Part shown: piece by piece, positions 48,014 through 57,703 of the stretch
Layout of the letters: the number at the start of each line of letters is the position of its first letter
How positions within the stretch are numbered: position 1 is the first letter of the stretch
Origin: Teredinibacter franksiae
Lineage (GTDB): Bacteria > Pseudomonadota > Gammaproteobacteria > Pseudomonadales > Cellvibrionaceae
NCBI RefSeq assembly: GCF_014218805.1
Contig: NZ_JACJUV010000001.1
Location: 1,934,501 to 1,998,500, forward strand
DNA length: 64,000 nt
Direction of reading: 5' to 3'
The notes under the pieces: model-generated
Database searches by the model: none
What the model was told of the DNA's origin: nothing
The model's input: the letters and a program-made list of their open reading frames with translations, nothing else
Position numbers and translations under genes: made by a program

Positions 48014-48571
48014 ATGAAATTTTTCAGCGTTCGCATAACAGCGGTATTTGTCATTCTTTGGTTACTTCCGGGCTGCGACAACAATACTGCCAGAAAAATC
48101 ATCGACATTTCTGAGTTTGAAGAAAACCGCCTGTACTTCTACTACTGGTTTGATACCGCCTATATTGTGTTCAAACCCTCTACAGAGTACTTGCTCACAG
48201 AAGATAATCACCTCAACAAAAAATCAGGTGTACTCGATCCACCAGAAACCCTGCCTCGAACACAGTACCCTGTAAAAGTATTTATGCTTGGCAAAGCTGG
48301 CGGGCACATGGTTTTCCCTTATAGGAAATGGCACCACTACCAACTGCCCTGCGCGAACCTATCGCTTTTTGTTACGCCTTACCGTCACGGAACTACCATT
48401 ACGCCTGCAGGTTTTCGTTGCGCGCTGTCTGTCGATGACTTCTGGATTGAACACTTAGTATACGACTTTAACGGTAGAAGCCGGTCCACACAATCTCCTG
48501 ACCTGTATGTGCCACTGCATTATCAAACCAATAGCAAGCTGGTACTTGGTGTTGGCTCACCAGACATATAA
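48014..48571 (+). CDS. Hypothetical lipoprotein
   Basis: 185 residues from ATG 48014: MKFFSVRITAVFVILWLLPGC is a lipoprotein signal with lipobox LPGC. The upstream in-frame ATG at 47975 would place 13 residues ahead of the signal, so it is rejected. The mature part is rich in Tyr/Phe and appears beta-stranded. No known family recognised. Confidence 0.7.
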   Translation: MKFFSVRITAVFVILWLLPGCDNNTARKIIDISEFEENRLYFYYWFDTAYIVFKPSTEYLLTEDNHLNKKSGVLDPPETLPRTQYPVKVFMLGKAGGHMVFPYRKWHHYQLPCANLSLFVTPYRHGTTITPAGFRCALSVDDFWIEHLVYDFNGRSRSTQSPDLYVPLHYQTNSKLVLGVGSPDI

Positions 48572-48589
48572 ATCCACTAAGCGAGCAGC

Positions 48590-49303
48590 CTAAATCTCAT
48601 CAAACTCAAACACATACCGCCCACCAACCACTTCAACATTCGGTGGAACCTTATACTTCTCGAAAAACTGGTAGCCTTCCCGTAGATTTTTCCAAAAATC
48701 TATCCACTTATTCCCCGAATACAAAAGTAACTTATTATCCTCAAGTTTAAACGGAAAAACATGCACCCGTACAAATGGCTGACCATTACGCAATGCGCTT
48801 TCAACCAGCGTATAGATTTCTTCTATCTTTTTATCGGTCATGGCATAGCAGCCAATGGATACGCAATCGCCGTGAACCATTAAGGCGCTACCGGTACGAC
48901 CGTGGTAACGATCGTAGGCATTGGGGTAGCCCAAATTAAAAGATAAGTGGAAACGGCTCCAAGGATTCAATTGGCCGGGTGTTACGTAGTAAAAGCCCTC
49001 GGGGCTTTGCATGTCGCCTTGCTTAGTTTTAGGGCCAAGGTTTCCAGAAAAATAACAAATATCGTAGATTTTAAACAGCGAGTAAGTTTGCGCAGCGTTC
49101 TGTATCCACACTTCTAGCTTTCCCGTTCGCTTAAATACCCGAATAAAAACTGGCGAACCCAACTGTAGAGTTTTAGCTTGTAGTGCAGTTTTTAATGCGG
49201 GCGCATGTCGCTCTACTGCGACGCGAGAACGCGCACTCTCGGGAATTTCTGCCACTATTGACAGCGCAATACCCCAAAACAATATAACAGCGAAGAGGCG
49301 CAT
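48590..49303 (-). CDS. L,D-transpeptidase, YafK family
   Basis: 237 residues with a signal peptide (LFAVILFWGIALSIVAE). The YkuD fold covers about 45-180, with SPVFIRVFKRTGKLEVWIQ, KTKQGDMQSPEGFYYV and the active-site motif MVHGDCVSIGCYAMTDKKIEEIY (His and Cys present). YafK proteins act on meso-DAP cross-links or on Braun lipoprotein attachment. The start overlaps the previous gene's stop by one base (TAATG). Confidence 0.92.
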   Translation of the reverse strand: MRLFAVILFWGIALSIVAEIPESARSRVAVERHAPALKTALQAKTLQLGSPVFIRVFKRTGKLEVWIQNAAQTYSLFKIYDICYFSGNLGPKTKQGDMQSPEGFYYVTPGQLNPWSRFHLSFNLGYPNAYDRYHGRTGSALMVHGDCVSIGCYAMTDKKIEEIYTLVESALRNGQPFVRVHVFPFKLEDNKLLLYSGNKWIDFWKNLREGYQFFEKYKVPPNVEVVGGRYVFEFDEI

Positions 49304-50391
49304 TAGTTTTCGAAGAACCCTGGAATCAGCCTTTCAAAATCAGCATTCATTTTGTCCCGAGCACCTTCGCCTAAGAATTGATCAGAAAAATACACGAGCC
49401 TATCGTAGATAAAACCCATAGCATCTCGATTAGTTATTTCGATTGTTTCGGTTTTCACGATAGGAAAATTGACCATCCCGGCCTGGGTGCCAATGGGAAA
49501 TACGCGAGACATCATCCAGCGGCCACTTACATATTCATCTACAGCCTTGTCCAATTCCGCATAAGTCGTTTTAAAGGCCGCCTCGAACCCCTTGTCCACT
49601 GTATATCCCCGCTTAAGCAAAACGAGATAAACATGCATTTGCTTACGCCTAGCACGATCAGCATTCAGGTAGTGCACAACGGCCGCCGAACGCGCGTAGA
49701 ACTTTTCTAACATTTTCTTATGCTTACGGCCATTACCCGAACCAACTTTCAGCTCTTCCTGTGTCACTTTAAACAGGGCTTCAGTGTCTACCGACTCAAA
49801 TTTTTGCCCTGTCGAGCTTAATATGCTGTAAAACCTATCACCCAAAACAGACATATCACCCAATACTACCGAATTATTTTCCTGTTTAAATGTACCAAAA
49901 TATTCAGCAATACCCTCGTTGTACCACGGCGGGGTCGCCATTTTGTAGGATTGCCCCGAAATCAGTAGGTGCACAAGTTCATGGAGCACAACGGAGCGCC
50001 CCCAGTTCGCGCTACCCTTTGCCGATGAACGAAATCTATCAGCCCGAGCAAAGAAAAACTTTCCGCTAGGAGAAAAAATGCCAACGTAATTTCTTGGCAT
50101 ACCCAAGGCCCTAAAGGTGCCTCCACTCTTGGCAAGAATAACCGGCACTTTATGCTCTAAGGGTTTCTGTTGATAGCCTAAGTGGTCGCTCATGAAATAA
50201 TTGAAGTCTTCCAACTCCTGTAGCATGGCAATCGTTTTCTTATCTCCAGCTTCAGATAACGCTGAAAAGTGTTCGCTTTCTACCTGAACCCAGTTTCGAT
50301 TCATTAATTTTTTTACATTAACATTGTCGGCTGTAACAGCTGCAACCTGAAAGAACAGAAAAGCTATTATTATTGTTATTAAAGGCTTCAT
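49303..50391 (-). CDS. Secreted gluzincin-type (HEXXH) metallopeptidase-like protein
   Basis: 362 residues from ATG 50391; GTG 50403 also possible, but GGGGAAG fits the ATG. Signal peptide KPLITIIIAFLFFQVAAVTA. Zinc motif VVLHELVHLLISG (about 145), with downstream Glu in PPWYNEGIAEYFGTF, the gluzincin arrangement of DUF1570-like proteins. The rest is helical, ending IPGFFEN. Translationally coupled to the YafK-type L,D-transpeptidase, so a role in the cell envelope is likely. Whether it is active is not shown. Confidence 0.82.
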   Translation of the reverse strand: MKPLITIIIAFLFFQVAAVTADNVNVKKLMNRNWVQVESEHFSALSEAGDKKTIAMLQELEDFNYFMSDHLGYQQKPLEHKVPVILAKSGGTFRALGMPRNYVGIFSPSGKFFFARADRFRSSAKGSANWGRSVVLHELVHLLISGQSYKMATPPWYNEGIAEYFGTFKQENNSVVLGDMSVLGDRFYSILSSTGQKFESVDTEALFKVTQEELKVGSGNGRKHKKMLEKFYARSAAVVHYLNADRARRKQMHVYLVLLKRGYTVDKGFEAAFKTTYAELDKAVDEYVSGRWMMSRVFPIGTQAGMVNFPIVKTETIEITNRDAMGFIYDRLVYFSDQFLGEGARDKMNADFERLIPGFFEN

Positions 50392-50568
50392 TTTCTTCCC
50401 CACATTTCTATTATTTTGGTTATTCGCGCGTGCTTACCAAAGGGGTTGGTATACTTGGAAAATATTACTCGAAACCCCTGTCCATTTCCCTGCGCCTAGT
50501 ATTGCCTAGTGCATTTCCGACAAAAAAATGGCCACCCTTTTTAGGCTGCCTTTTTTAGAGTACCCCGA

Positions 50569-51615
50569 CTAACCTAACTGAAACCCCGGCGTAGATTTGG
50601 ATATTGCCAGCTCGTCTTCGTTCATATCGACACCAACATCTTCGAACAAGGGGGTAGATAGATAACGCTCTCCGGTATCCGGCAGCATGCATAAAATATT
50701 ACTGCCATCAGGCGCATTTTTAGCCACTTCTAGTGCCGCAGCTAATGTGGCGCCGGCCGATATGCCCACAAATATACCTTCTTGTTGAGCCAGCTGTTTA
50801 GAACACTCAATAGCTCTAGGGCCGGTAACCGCAACGTTTTGATCGAAGTATTGCTCGTCTACGGCGTCCTCCACCAACTTGGGTATAAAATTGGGTGTCC
50901 AGCCTTGAATAGGGTGCGGCGTAAACGTTGGGTGCGCGGCAGCGGGCGAGCCATCGGCATTACGCTCTTGGCGAATACCGCTGGCAATTTCAGCCGCATT
51001 CGCTGGCTCAGTGACCACAATTTTGGTGTTGGGGCTTTCTGACCGCAACACTCGGGCAACACCTTTTAACGTACCACCGGTACCTGTGCCGGTTACCCAG
51101 TAGTCCAGTGAAATATCGTCGAAGGCATCAATGATTTCACGCGCAGTTGTACGCGAATGCATATCGGGGTTGGCTTCATTTTCAAACTGTCGCGCTAAAA
51201 ACCAGCCATTCTTTTCGGCTAGCTCCTTCGCTTTATCCACCATACCGGTTCCACTCTTCGGTGCCGGGGTCAATACAACTTTGGCGCCAAGAAAACGCAT
51301 AAGTTTGCGGCGTTCAACGCTAAACGATTCAGCCATAACGATAACCAGCGGGTACCCCTTTTGCGCACACACCATGGCCAAACCAATGCCGGTGTTTCCG
51401 CTTGTAGCCTCCACAACAGTTTGACCGGGCTTAAGCTCCCCAGACTTCTCAGCCGTTTCAATAATGCCCAGTGCCAAACGGTCTTTCACCGAACTCATGG
51501 GATTGAAGCTTTCAGCTTTTACAAACAGGTTTACGTTAGCCGGCGCCAGCTTATTAATTTTTACAACGGGGGTGTTGCCTATGGTGCCCAAGATGTTGTC
51601 GTAACGCTTGACCAT
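50569..51615 (-). CDS. cysK: Cysteine synthase A (O-acetylserine sulfhydrylase)
   Basis: Makes cysteine from O-acetylserine and sulfide with PLP. Motifs: NILGTIGNTPVVKI, PLP-Lys in SFNPMSSVKDRLAL, EATSGNTGIGLAMVCA, phosphate loop GTGTGGTLKG, VGISAGATLAAAL, and LPDTGERYLSTPLF. At 348 residues it is slightly longer than usual because of an insertion after GIRQERN and a C-terminal tail. The start at 51615 has a clear upstream AAGGAGACC; the longer frame is rejected. Confidence 0.96.
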   Translation of the reverse strand: MVKRYDNILGTIGNTPVVKINKLAPANVNLFVKAESFNPMSSVKDRLALGIIETAEKSGELKPGQTVVEATSGNTGIGLAMVCAQKGYPLVIVMAESFSVERRKLMRFLGAKVVLTPAPKSGTGMVDKAKELAEKNGWFLARQFENEANPDMHSRTTAREIIDAFDDISLDYWVTGTGTGGTLKGVARVLRSESPNTKIVVTEPANAAEIASGIRQERNADGSPAAAHPTFTPHPIQGWTPNFIPKLVEDAVDEQYFDQNVAVTGPRAIECSKQLAQQEGIFVGISAGATLAAALEVAKNAPDGSNILCMLPDTGERYLSTPLFEDVGVDMNEDELAISKSTPGFQLG

Positions 51616-52005
51616 TGCGGGTCTCCTTGTGGTTTTCGGGCACTCGTGGCCCCTGTTAGAAAGGTATTGAGTGAGACTAATATTTATTATTCTGCGGGGC
51701 TTTCCCCCAGCCAATAGACCAGCATTGTAGACCAACCCTAACAGCGGCAGCAAAAGCACAGGTTCGGGGACTTCAATTAGTGTTGTTAGCCCCTATCTAA
51801 CGCCATATTACACGGCTATAATGCGCGCCTTTTGATCAATATCGTCCTGAGAGGACGCTGGTTTTATCACTATTTTGTCGTTAAAAAGCAGGATCTACGC
51901 GCGTTGTTACGCAATAGAGCGTACAAATTGCTTTTTCTCGCCATACTGGCTTAAACCAACCGATTCCAATGCGATTCCCACCCCAGCTCTTTTGAGGCTT
52001 CTCCT

Positions 52006-53826
52006 GTGATAGAAAAACTGCGCAATATCGCCATTATTGCCCACGTAGACCATGGCAAAACCACCCTAGTGGACAAGCTTTTAAGCCAGTCCGGTACTTT
52101 GGACCGCAAAGATGAAGGCGCTGAGCGCGTAATGGACTCCAATGATCAGGAGCGTGAGCGCGGCATTACCATTCTTGCCAAAAACACCGCCATCAGTTGG
52201 AACGGTTACCGCATCAACATTGTAGACACCCCTGGGCACGCCGATTTTGGTGGCGAGGTAGAGCGTGTACTCTCTATGGTTGACTGTGTTCTTTTACTGG
52301 TAGACGCGGTAGACGGCCCAATGCCGCAAACCCGTTTCGTTACCAGTAAGGCCTTCGAAAAAGGTCTTAAGCCCATTGTTGTTATTAATAAAGTCGACCG
52401 CCCCGGCGCTCGCCCAGACTGGGTACACGACCAAGTATTCGACCTATTCGACCGCCTAGACGGCACCGAAGAGCAGCTCGACTTCCCCATGATTTACGCT
52501 TCAGCACTTAACGGCTATGCCGGTTTGGACCTGGACGATATGGCCGACGATATGACGCCGCTGCTGAAATTAATTGTGGATCAAGTACCACCACCCAAAG
52601 TAGAAATCGACAAACCTTTCCAGATGCAAATCTCGGCGCTGGACTACAACAGCTACGTGGGTGTTATTGGTATTGGCCGCATAAGCCGCGGCGAACTCAA
52701 GCCCAATCAGCAAATTGTAGTGGTCAACTCGGAAGGTAAAACCCGCAAGGCCAAAGTTCTGCAGGTAATGGGCTACCACGGCCTTGAGCGGGTAGAAACT
52801 GAACTCGCCACCGCTGGCGATATTGTTTGCATCACCGGTGTCGACAAACTGGGCATCTCCGACACCCTTTGCGAACCGACCGCCATTGAAGCTATGCCAC
52901 CCTTAAGTGTGGACGAACCCACCGTGAGCATGACATTCCAGGTGAACGACTCACCCTTTTCCGGGCAAGATGGCAAATATGTCACTTCGCGCAATATACG
53001 AGAGCGCTTGGATCAGGAATTGATTCACAACGTGGCGCTGCGCGTTGTTCAGGGTGATAGCCCCGATAAATTTATTGTCTCGGGTCGCGGTGAATTACAC
53101 CTTTCGGTACTCATCGAAAATATGCGTCGAGAAGGATTTGAGCTGGGCGTGTCTCGCCCTGAAGTTATCCAGAAAGAAGTGGATGGTGAAATTCACGAAC
53201 CCTTTGAGCAGGTCGTTATTGACGTTGAAGACCAACATCAAGGCTCTATCATGGAAGAGATTGGCCTACGTAAAGGCGAACTCACCAACATGGAACCCGA
53301 TGGCAAGGGCCGCGTTAAACTGGAATTCATTATTCCATCTCGCGGACTTATTGGCTTTAGAGGCCTGTTCCTTACGCTCACTTCGGGCTCGGGCATTATG
53401 ACCAGTATTTTCGATCACTACGGCCCGGTAAAAGCCGGTGAAGTGACTAGCCGCCAAAATGGTGTACTGGTTAGCATGGTAAAGGGTAAAACTCTAGCCT
53501 ACGCCCTGTTTAACCTACAGGATCGCGGTCGACTATTTTTGGGCCATGGCTCCGAAGTGTACGAAGGTCAGGTTGTTGGCATTCACTCCCGCGACAATGA
53601 CTTGGTAGTGAACCCCACCAAAGCCAAACAGTTGAATAATATCCGCGCTGCGGGTACCGACGAGGCACTCACCCTTTCACCACCTATTAAGCACACGCTG
53701 GAGCAGGCGCTGGAGTTTATTGAGGATGACGAGCTAGTGGAAGTAACACCACACAGCATCCGTTTGCGTAAAAAACTGCTTGCAGAGAACGAACGCAAGC
53801 GCGCGAAAAACGCAGCGGCAAAATAA
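52006..53826 (+). CDS. typA: Ribosome-associated GTPase TypA/BipA
   Basis: Translational GTPase for 50S assembly and stress adaptation. GTG start at 52006, [26 protein letters not shown] with the P-loop, [13 protein letters not shown] (switch I), [26 protein letters not shown] (NKXD) and the BipA-specific C-terminal region ([26 protein letters not shown]). 606 residues, normal. TTGAGGCTTCTCC upstream gives a GAGG binding site. Confidence 0.96.
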   Translation: MIEKLRNIAIIAHVDHGKTTLVDKLLSQSGTLDRKDEGAERVMDSNDQERERGITILAKNTAISWNGYRINIVDTPGHADFGGEVERVLSMVDCVLLLVDAVDGPMPQTRFVTSKAFEKGLKPIVVINKVDRPGARPDWVHDQVFDLFDRLDGTEEQLDFPMIYASALNGYAGLDLDDMADDMTPLLKLIVDQVPPPKVEIDKPFQMQISALDYNSYVGVIGIGRISRGELKPNQQIVVVNSEGKTRKAKVLQVMGYHGLERVETELATAGDIVCITGVDKLGISDTLCEPTAIEAMPPLSVDEPTVSMTFQVNDSPFSGQDGKYVTSRNIRERLDQELIHNVALRVVQGDSPDKFIVSGRGELHLSVLIENMRREGFELGVSRPEVIQKEVDGEIHEPFEQVVIDVEDQHQGSIMEEIGLRKGELTNMEPDGKGRVKLEFIIPSRGLIGFRGLFLTLTSGSGIMTSIFDHYGPVKAGEVTSRQNGVLVSMVKGKTLAYALFNLQDRGRLFLGHGSEVYEGQVVGIHSRDNDLVVNPTKAKQLNNIRAAGTDEALTLSPPIKHTLEQALEFIEDDELVEVTPHSIRLRKKLLAENERKRAKNAAAK

Positions 53827-53847
53827 ACAGCACTCCTCCAGCTATCC

Positions 53848-53877
53848 CCTGTTCCCGCACCTCAGCGTGGGAACAGG
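53848..53877. repeat. Hairpin after typA
   Basis: CCTGTTCCC (53848-53856) pairs with GGGAACAGG (53869-53877). No T-tract follows on the plus strand, so it is a transcript-end structure rather than a clear terminator. Confidence 0.5.
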
Positions 53878-54040
53878 TGGAAATGGGGTTACACCTCGCT
53901 CTGCGGCAAAGTACAGAGAAATTCAGTTAAAACCAACAACCTTTCCCCCAAACCACCCTTCAACCATCCCCCACACATTTTGTACCCGAAGGCCAATTCG
54001 GTTAGGCTGAGTAGCTTCTAACACTAGAAAGTCCACCCAC

Positions 54041-54379
54041 ATGCCTATCGATCTAGCCAGATACAAATCGCTGCTCGAGAAAGATTTAGAACAACTCTCC
54101 CAACTGGATGCCATTTCAAAGCAGGGTGCAGATACTGTTGAGCTTGACCAATCCAAAATCGGCCGCCTTTCAAGAATGGACGCACTGCAACAACAGGCCA
54201 TGCAGCAAGAACAAAATAGACGTAGAGAATTAAAAGTAAAGCAGATTCATGCCGCCCTCAAGCGTGTTCATGAGGGCGACTACGGTTGGTGTATGGATTG
54301 CGGTGAACCGATCAACATGAAGCGATTAGAAATAAGTCCAGCCGTTGAATTTTGCACCCAATGTGCAGACAAACATTAA
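54041..54379 (+). CDS. DksA/TraR family C4 zinc-finger protein
   Basis: 112 residues: coiled-coil N-terminus (LARYKSLLEKDLEQLSQLDAIS ... RMDALQQQAMQQEQNRRRELKVKQI), then GDYGWCMDCGEPINMKRLEISPAVEFCTQCADKH with four Cys in CXXC-X17-CXXC. It is a short DksA-like protein, expected to bind the RNA polymerase secondary channel; the canonical DksA is longer (about 150 residues). Regulated genes unknown. Confidence 0.88.
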   Translation: MPIDLARYKSLLEKDLEQLSQLDAISKQGADTVELDQSKIGRLSRMDALQQQAMQQEQNRRRELKVKQIHAALKRVHEGDYGWCMDCGEPINMKRLEISPAVEFCTQCADKH

Positions 54380-55329
54380 ATCCCAAGCCCATAACTTAAC
54401 GAACGCTTGACAAAGAATCGTAAAATCTACCGGGTAGTGCTCATCGCCCCAAACTTAGAAGCACCTAGTTGCAAACTAAACGGAACCGCTATTAATTACA
54501 TTTAATCTCTGGATTTATGCAGCGTTGACCGGTTTGAAATGGCAACCAGCGTTACGCTAAGGCTTCGCAATCAAACTAAAAATCGTTGTACTTCCCTTGC
54601 CCATCAAATTCTATATTGCAGCCAAACCGGTTTAGTGGATGCGTAGATAAATGCACCGACACCACCCACACGCTTTTACCGGCACAATGAAATTCACAGA
54701 TAAACCACTGCGGCACTGTTTACACGGGTTAACACGGCCGCCGATCTTAAAGCCGTTTCTGTGTATCAGTAAATTTTTTTCGGCGTACGATCTGTCCAAA
54801 TGTCTACTCTAAGACAACACAAAAGCGTGTACTTTAGAGTGTATATAGGTTCGGTCGGCAGCGCTTGCGATAACGCATTAACCAATAGAATCATGCCCTT
54901 CTGCAGGAGCCTTACACCGCCCTCCAATCGCCGTTACCTGTATGGCCATAACAAGCACCCTCCCTCCAGTAATCGTAAAAAAGAAATAACCGAGTGATGT
55001 AACCAGTACCAATTTTAATATCTCCCGTGCCATAACGGCTCACACCACCCGTATTATTTCAATGAAAAACTCCGCCGATAATGCTTAAAATACGCAGCTC
55101 TATTTTTATATAACCCCATAAACATACCATTAAACCCGTTAAACACTTCACACTTTGCTTTTTTTAGATTTAAAAAATCACTTTCAACACACGCGTTTTC
55201 TTGTAAACTGGTTTCTGCCATACCGCAAATGGGTTATCACATCTATAGTATTCACCCCAATTGTCATTCTTTAGGCACAGACGATTAATAATAAAAATAA
55301 TACTAACGACTATGTAAAAGGCTACTTAA
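54380..55329. other. Long upstream region of the cellulase gene
   Basis: About 950 bases with no convincing gene. Two copies of ACCGGT-centred sites lie at 54529-54539 and 54615-54625 (the second reads AAACCGGTTT), arranged as a 9-bp inverted repeat about 77 bases apart; these look like operators. The last 300 bases are AT-rich and hold the cellulase promoter region, with AAAGG before the ATG. A 65-codon frame at 54800 has no protein-like features. Confidence 0.5.
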
Positions 55330-57171
55330 ATGAAACTAAAAACCTACAAGCACCTGCTTGGCGCTACGCTTTGCGCTACAGTATTAACGGCATTTAATGC
55401 CAATGCTGGCGTTCCACCACTCACCGTGAGCGGCAACCAAATTCTTAGCGGCGGCGAAGCAAAAAGCTTTGCTGGTAATAGCTGGTTTTGGAGTAACACC
55501 GGATGGGCACAAGAAGATAAATATAACGCAGACCTCGTTCGCTGGCTAAAAGACGATTGGAATACCACGATCGTTCGCGCCGCTATGGGTGCCGATGAGG
55601 ACGGCAGTTATGAAGAAGATCCCGATGGCAACCAAGCACGCGTTGAAACGCTAGTAGAAGCCGCCATCGACGAAGACCTGTATGTAATTATCGATTTTCA
55701 CAGCCACCACGCCGAAGACAAGAAAGCACTGGCCATCGACTTTTTTGAAGAGATGGCAACCAAATACGGCTCCTACAACAACGTAGTCTATGAGATTTAT
55801 AACGAACCCCTGCAGATCAGCTGGAGCGGTGTTATTAAACCCTACGCTGAAGACGTTATTGCAGCCATTCGTGCGATCGACCCCGACAACCTGATTATTG
55901 TGGGAACACCATCTTGGTCTCAGAATGTTGACGAAGCCTCGCGAGACCCCATCAGAGGCTATAGCAATATCGCTTATACCCTGCATTTTTACGCGGGTAC
56001 CCATGGCCAGTGGCTGCGAAACAAAGCCGATACTGCGATGAATAACGGTATTGCCTTAATGGTAACCGAGTGGGGCGCGGTAAATGCCGATGGTGATGGA
56101 GCTGTTGCTACAGGCGAAGCTGATCAGTGGATGGCTTGGATGAAGCAGAACAACATCTCTCACCTTAATTGGGCCATGAGTGATAAAGAGGAAGGATCTT
56201 CAGTAATGAAGCCCGGCGCCAACCCCTTTGGTAATTGGAGCGATTCAGATCTAACCGCTTCTGGCCGGTATGTTAAAAATGTCGTAGAAAACTGGGGCAC
56301 CACTATTAGCTCCTCTAGCAGCAGCTCAAGCTCTTCCTCCAGCTCCAGCAGCAGCTCCTCGTCCTCTTCCAGCAGCTCCTCGTCCTCTTCCAGCAGCTCC
56401 TCGTCCTCTTCCAGCAGCTCCAGCTCGTCTTCCAGCCAGAGCAGCTCTTCATCAAGTAGCTCCAGCAATGGCAACAGTAATTGTGATGGTGTAAATGTCT
56501 ATCCAAACTGGACAGCCAAAGACTGGGCCGGCGGTGCATACAACCACGCCGAAGGTGGCGACAAAATGGTGTACCAAAATACCCTATTCCAAGCTAACTG
56601 GTATACCAATTCTGTGCCCGGTAGCGATGGTACATGGAGTAATTTAGGTGCTTGTGGTACTGCGTCTAGCTCCAGCTCTTCTTCAAGTAGCTCAAGCAGC
56701 AGCTCTTCTTCAAGCAGCAGCTCTAGCTCGTCCTCCAGCAGCTCTTCTTCAAGCAGCAGCTCTAGCTCGTCCTCCAGCAGCTCCTCTTCAAGCAGCAGCT
56801 CTAGCTCGTCCTCCAGCAGCTCCTCTTCAAGCAGCAGCTCTAGCTCATCCTCTAGCAGCTCGTCTTCCAGCAGCGGCGGTGTTACCTGTGATGCGGCTAT
56901 TGTTAATAGCTGGAGTAGTGGCTATCAGTTGAATGTTGAAGTGAGCAACGCCGGCAACTCCAGCATCTCTGGTTGGACAGTTGAAGTTTGCTTCGACGAA
57001 GATCCACAATATTCTGGCGGCTGGAATGCGTCGATTTCTGAATCCGGTAACTGCATTATCGCCAGCAATATCAGCTGGAACGGTAACTTAGCACCGGGCC
57101 AAAGCACCAGCGTTGGATTGCAGGGCAATTCTGATGGCAGCATTGCAACACCTAGCTGCACTGTTCAGTAA
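55330..57171 (+). CDS. Secreted GH5 endoglucanase, GH5 - CBM5-like - CBM2 with two poly-serine linkers
   Basis: 613 residues. Signal peptide 1-26 (cleaved after ANA). GH5 catalytic domain about 28-325 with acid/base Glu159 (VYEIYNEP) and nucleophile Glu247 (VTEWGA), plus VRAAMG and HFYAGTHGQW typical of bacterial Cel5A-type cellulases. First Ser linker about 327-378, then a CBM5/CBM10-like domain (CDGVNVYPNWTAKDWAGGAYNHA ... W-rich end). Second Ser linker about 444-514, nearly pure Ser. CBM2 at 517-613 (CDAAIVNSWSSGYQLNVEVSN, disulfide Cys pair). It hydrolyses cellulose outside the cell. Two Ser runs are encoded by mixed AGC/TCC/TCT/TCA codons in irregular repeats. Confidence 0.96.
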   Translation: MKLKTYKHLLGATLCATVLTAFNANAGVPPLTVSGNQILSGGEAKSFAGNSWFWSNTGWAQEDKYNADLVRWLKDDWNTTIVRAAMGADEDGSYEEDPDGNQARVETLVEAAIDEDLYVIIDFHSHHAEDKKALAIDFFEEMATKYGSYNNVVYEIYNEPLQISWSGVIKPYAEDVIAAIRAIDPDNLIIVGTPSWSQNVDEASRDPIRGYSNIAYTLHFYAGTHGQWLRNKADTAMNNGIALMVTEWGAVNADGDGAVATGEADQWMAWMKQNNISHLNWAMSDKEEGSSVMKPGANPFGNWSDSDLTASGRYVKNVVENWGTTISSSSSSSSSSSSSSSSSSSSSSSSSSSSSSSSSSSSSSSSSSSQSSSSSSSSSNGNSNCDGVNVYPNWTAKDWAGGAYNHAEGGDKMVYQNTLFQANWYTNSVPGSDGTWSNLGACGTASSSSSSSSSSSSSSSSSSSSSSSSSSSSSSSSSSSSSSSSSSSSSSSSSSSSSSSSSSSSSSSSSSSSSSGGVTCDAAIVNSWSSGYQLNVEVSNAGNSSISGWTVEVCFDEDPQYSGGWNASISESGNCIIASNISWNGNLAPGQSTSVGLQGNSDGSIATPSCTVQ

Positions 57172-57198
57172 TTAGATTTTACTCAACAGCTGTAACAA

Positions 57199-57231
57199 AA
57201 AAACCGCGGCCATGGCTGCGGTTTTTTTTCT
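57199..57231 (+). terminator. Terminator of the cellulase gene
   Basis: A run of AAAACCGC, a GGCCATGGCT apex and GCGGTTTT followed by T8-type run; 28 bases after the stop. Confidence 0.88.
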
Positions 57232-57703
57232 TTTATTTATGACCCATATTAAAAATATGTGCAACAAGAACGACCCGCTTCATTGAATCACTTCCGCGCG
57301 GGCAATGCTTTTGTTAGCTCAAATGCCCCCCATGCTCGCGAATACGCACTAATGTCCGAGGTGATTCTAGCCTCTTGTACTTAAGGGCAAAGTGGGGCTT
57401 ATGCCCAGCTGGCCAACATTAATCCGGGCGACTGTGCGCAAATGAGGCACATTCACAACCCTAATACTCGAAAAACCTAAAACGCTCAAGCACAACATAG
57501 TCCTCCCTAGACGGGAACACGGTAGTTAGACCATTCCCAAACTATCCTGGATAGTAATGGCCAAGCACGAAAATAACAGGATGTAGTTATTGCGCGCAGC
57601 AGTGCCACCCTCAAAGAATCCACGAAATTTTGCACAGAAAAATGAGTGGCTAAAAGGAGGAATCCGGCAAGCAGGCGCCCACCGGAACAAAAAAGGCGCA
57701 GAT
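57232..57703. other. Intergenic region after the cellulase
   Basis: About 470 bases with no gene-like ORF, no clear repeats and no RNA fold. A 66-codon minus frame (57526-57726) lacks protein features. Confidence 0.4.

Noticed and set aside
54800..54997. 65-codon frame upstream of the cellulase
   Set aside because: No ribosome binding site, no domain or composition signal; likely chance.
56160..56539. Minus-strand Glu/Leu-rich frames across the serine linker
   Set aside because: They are the antisense reading of the repetitive serine codons of the cellulase.
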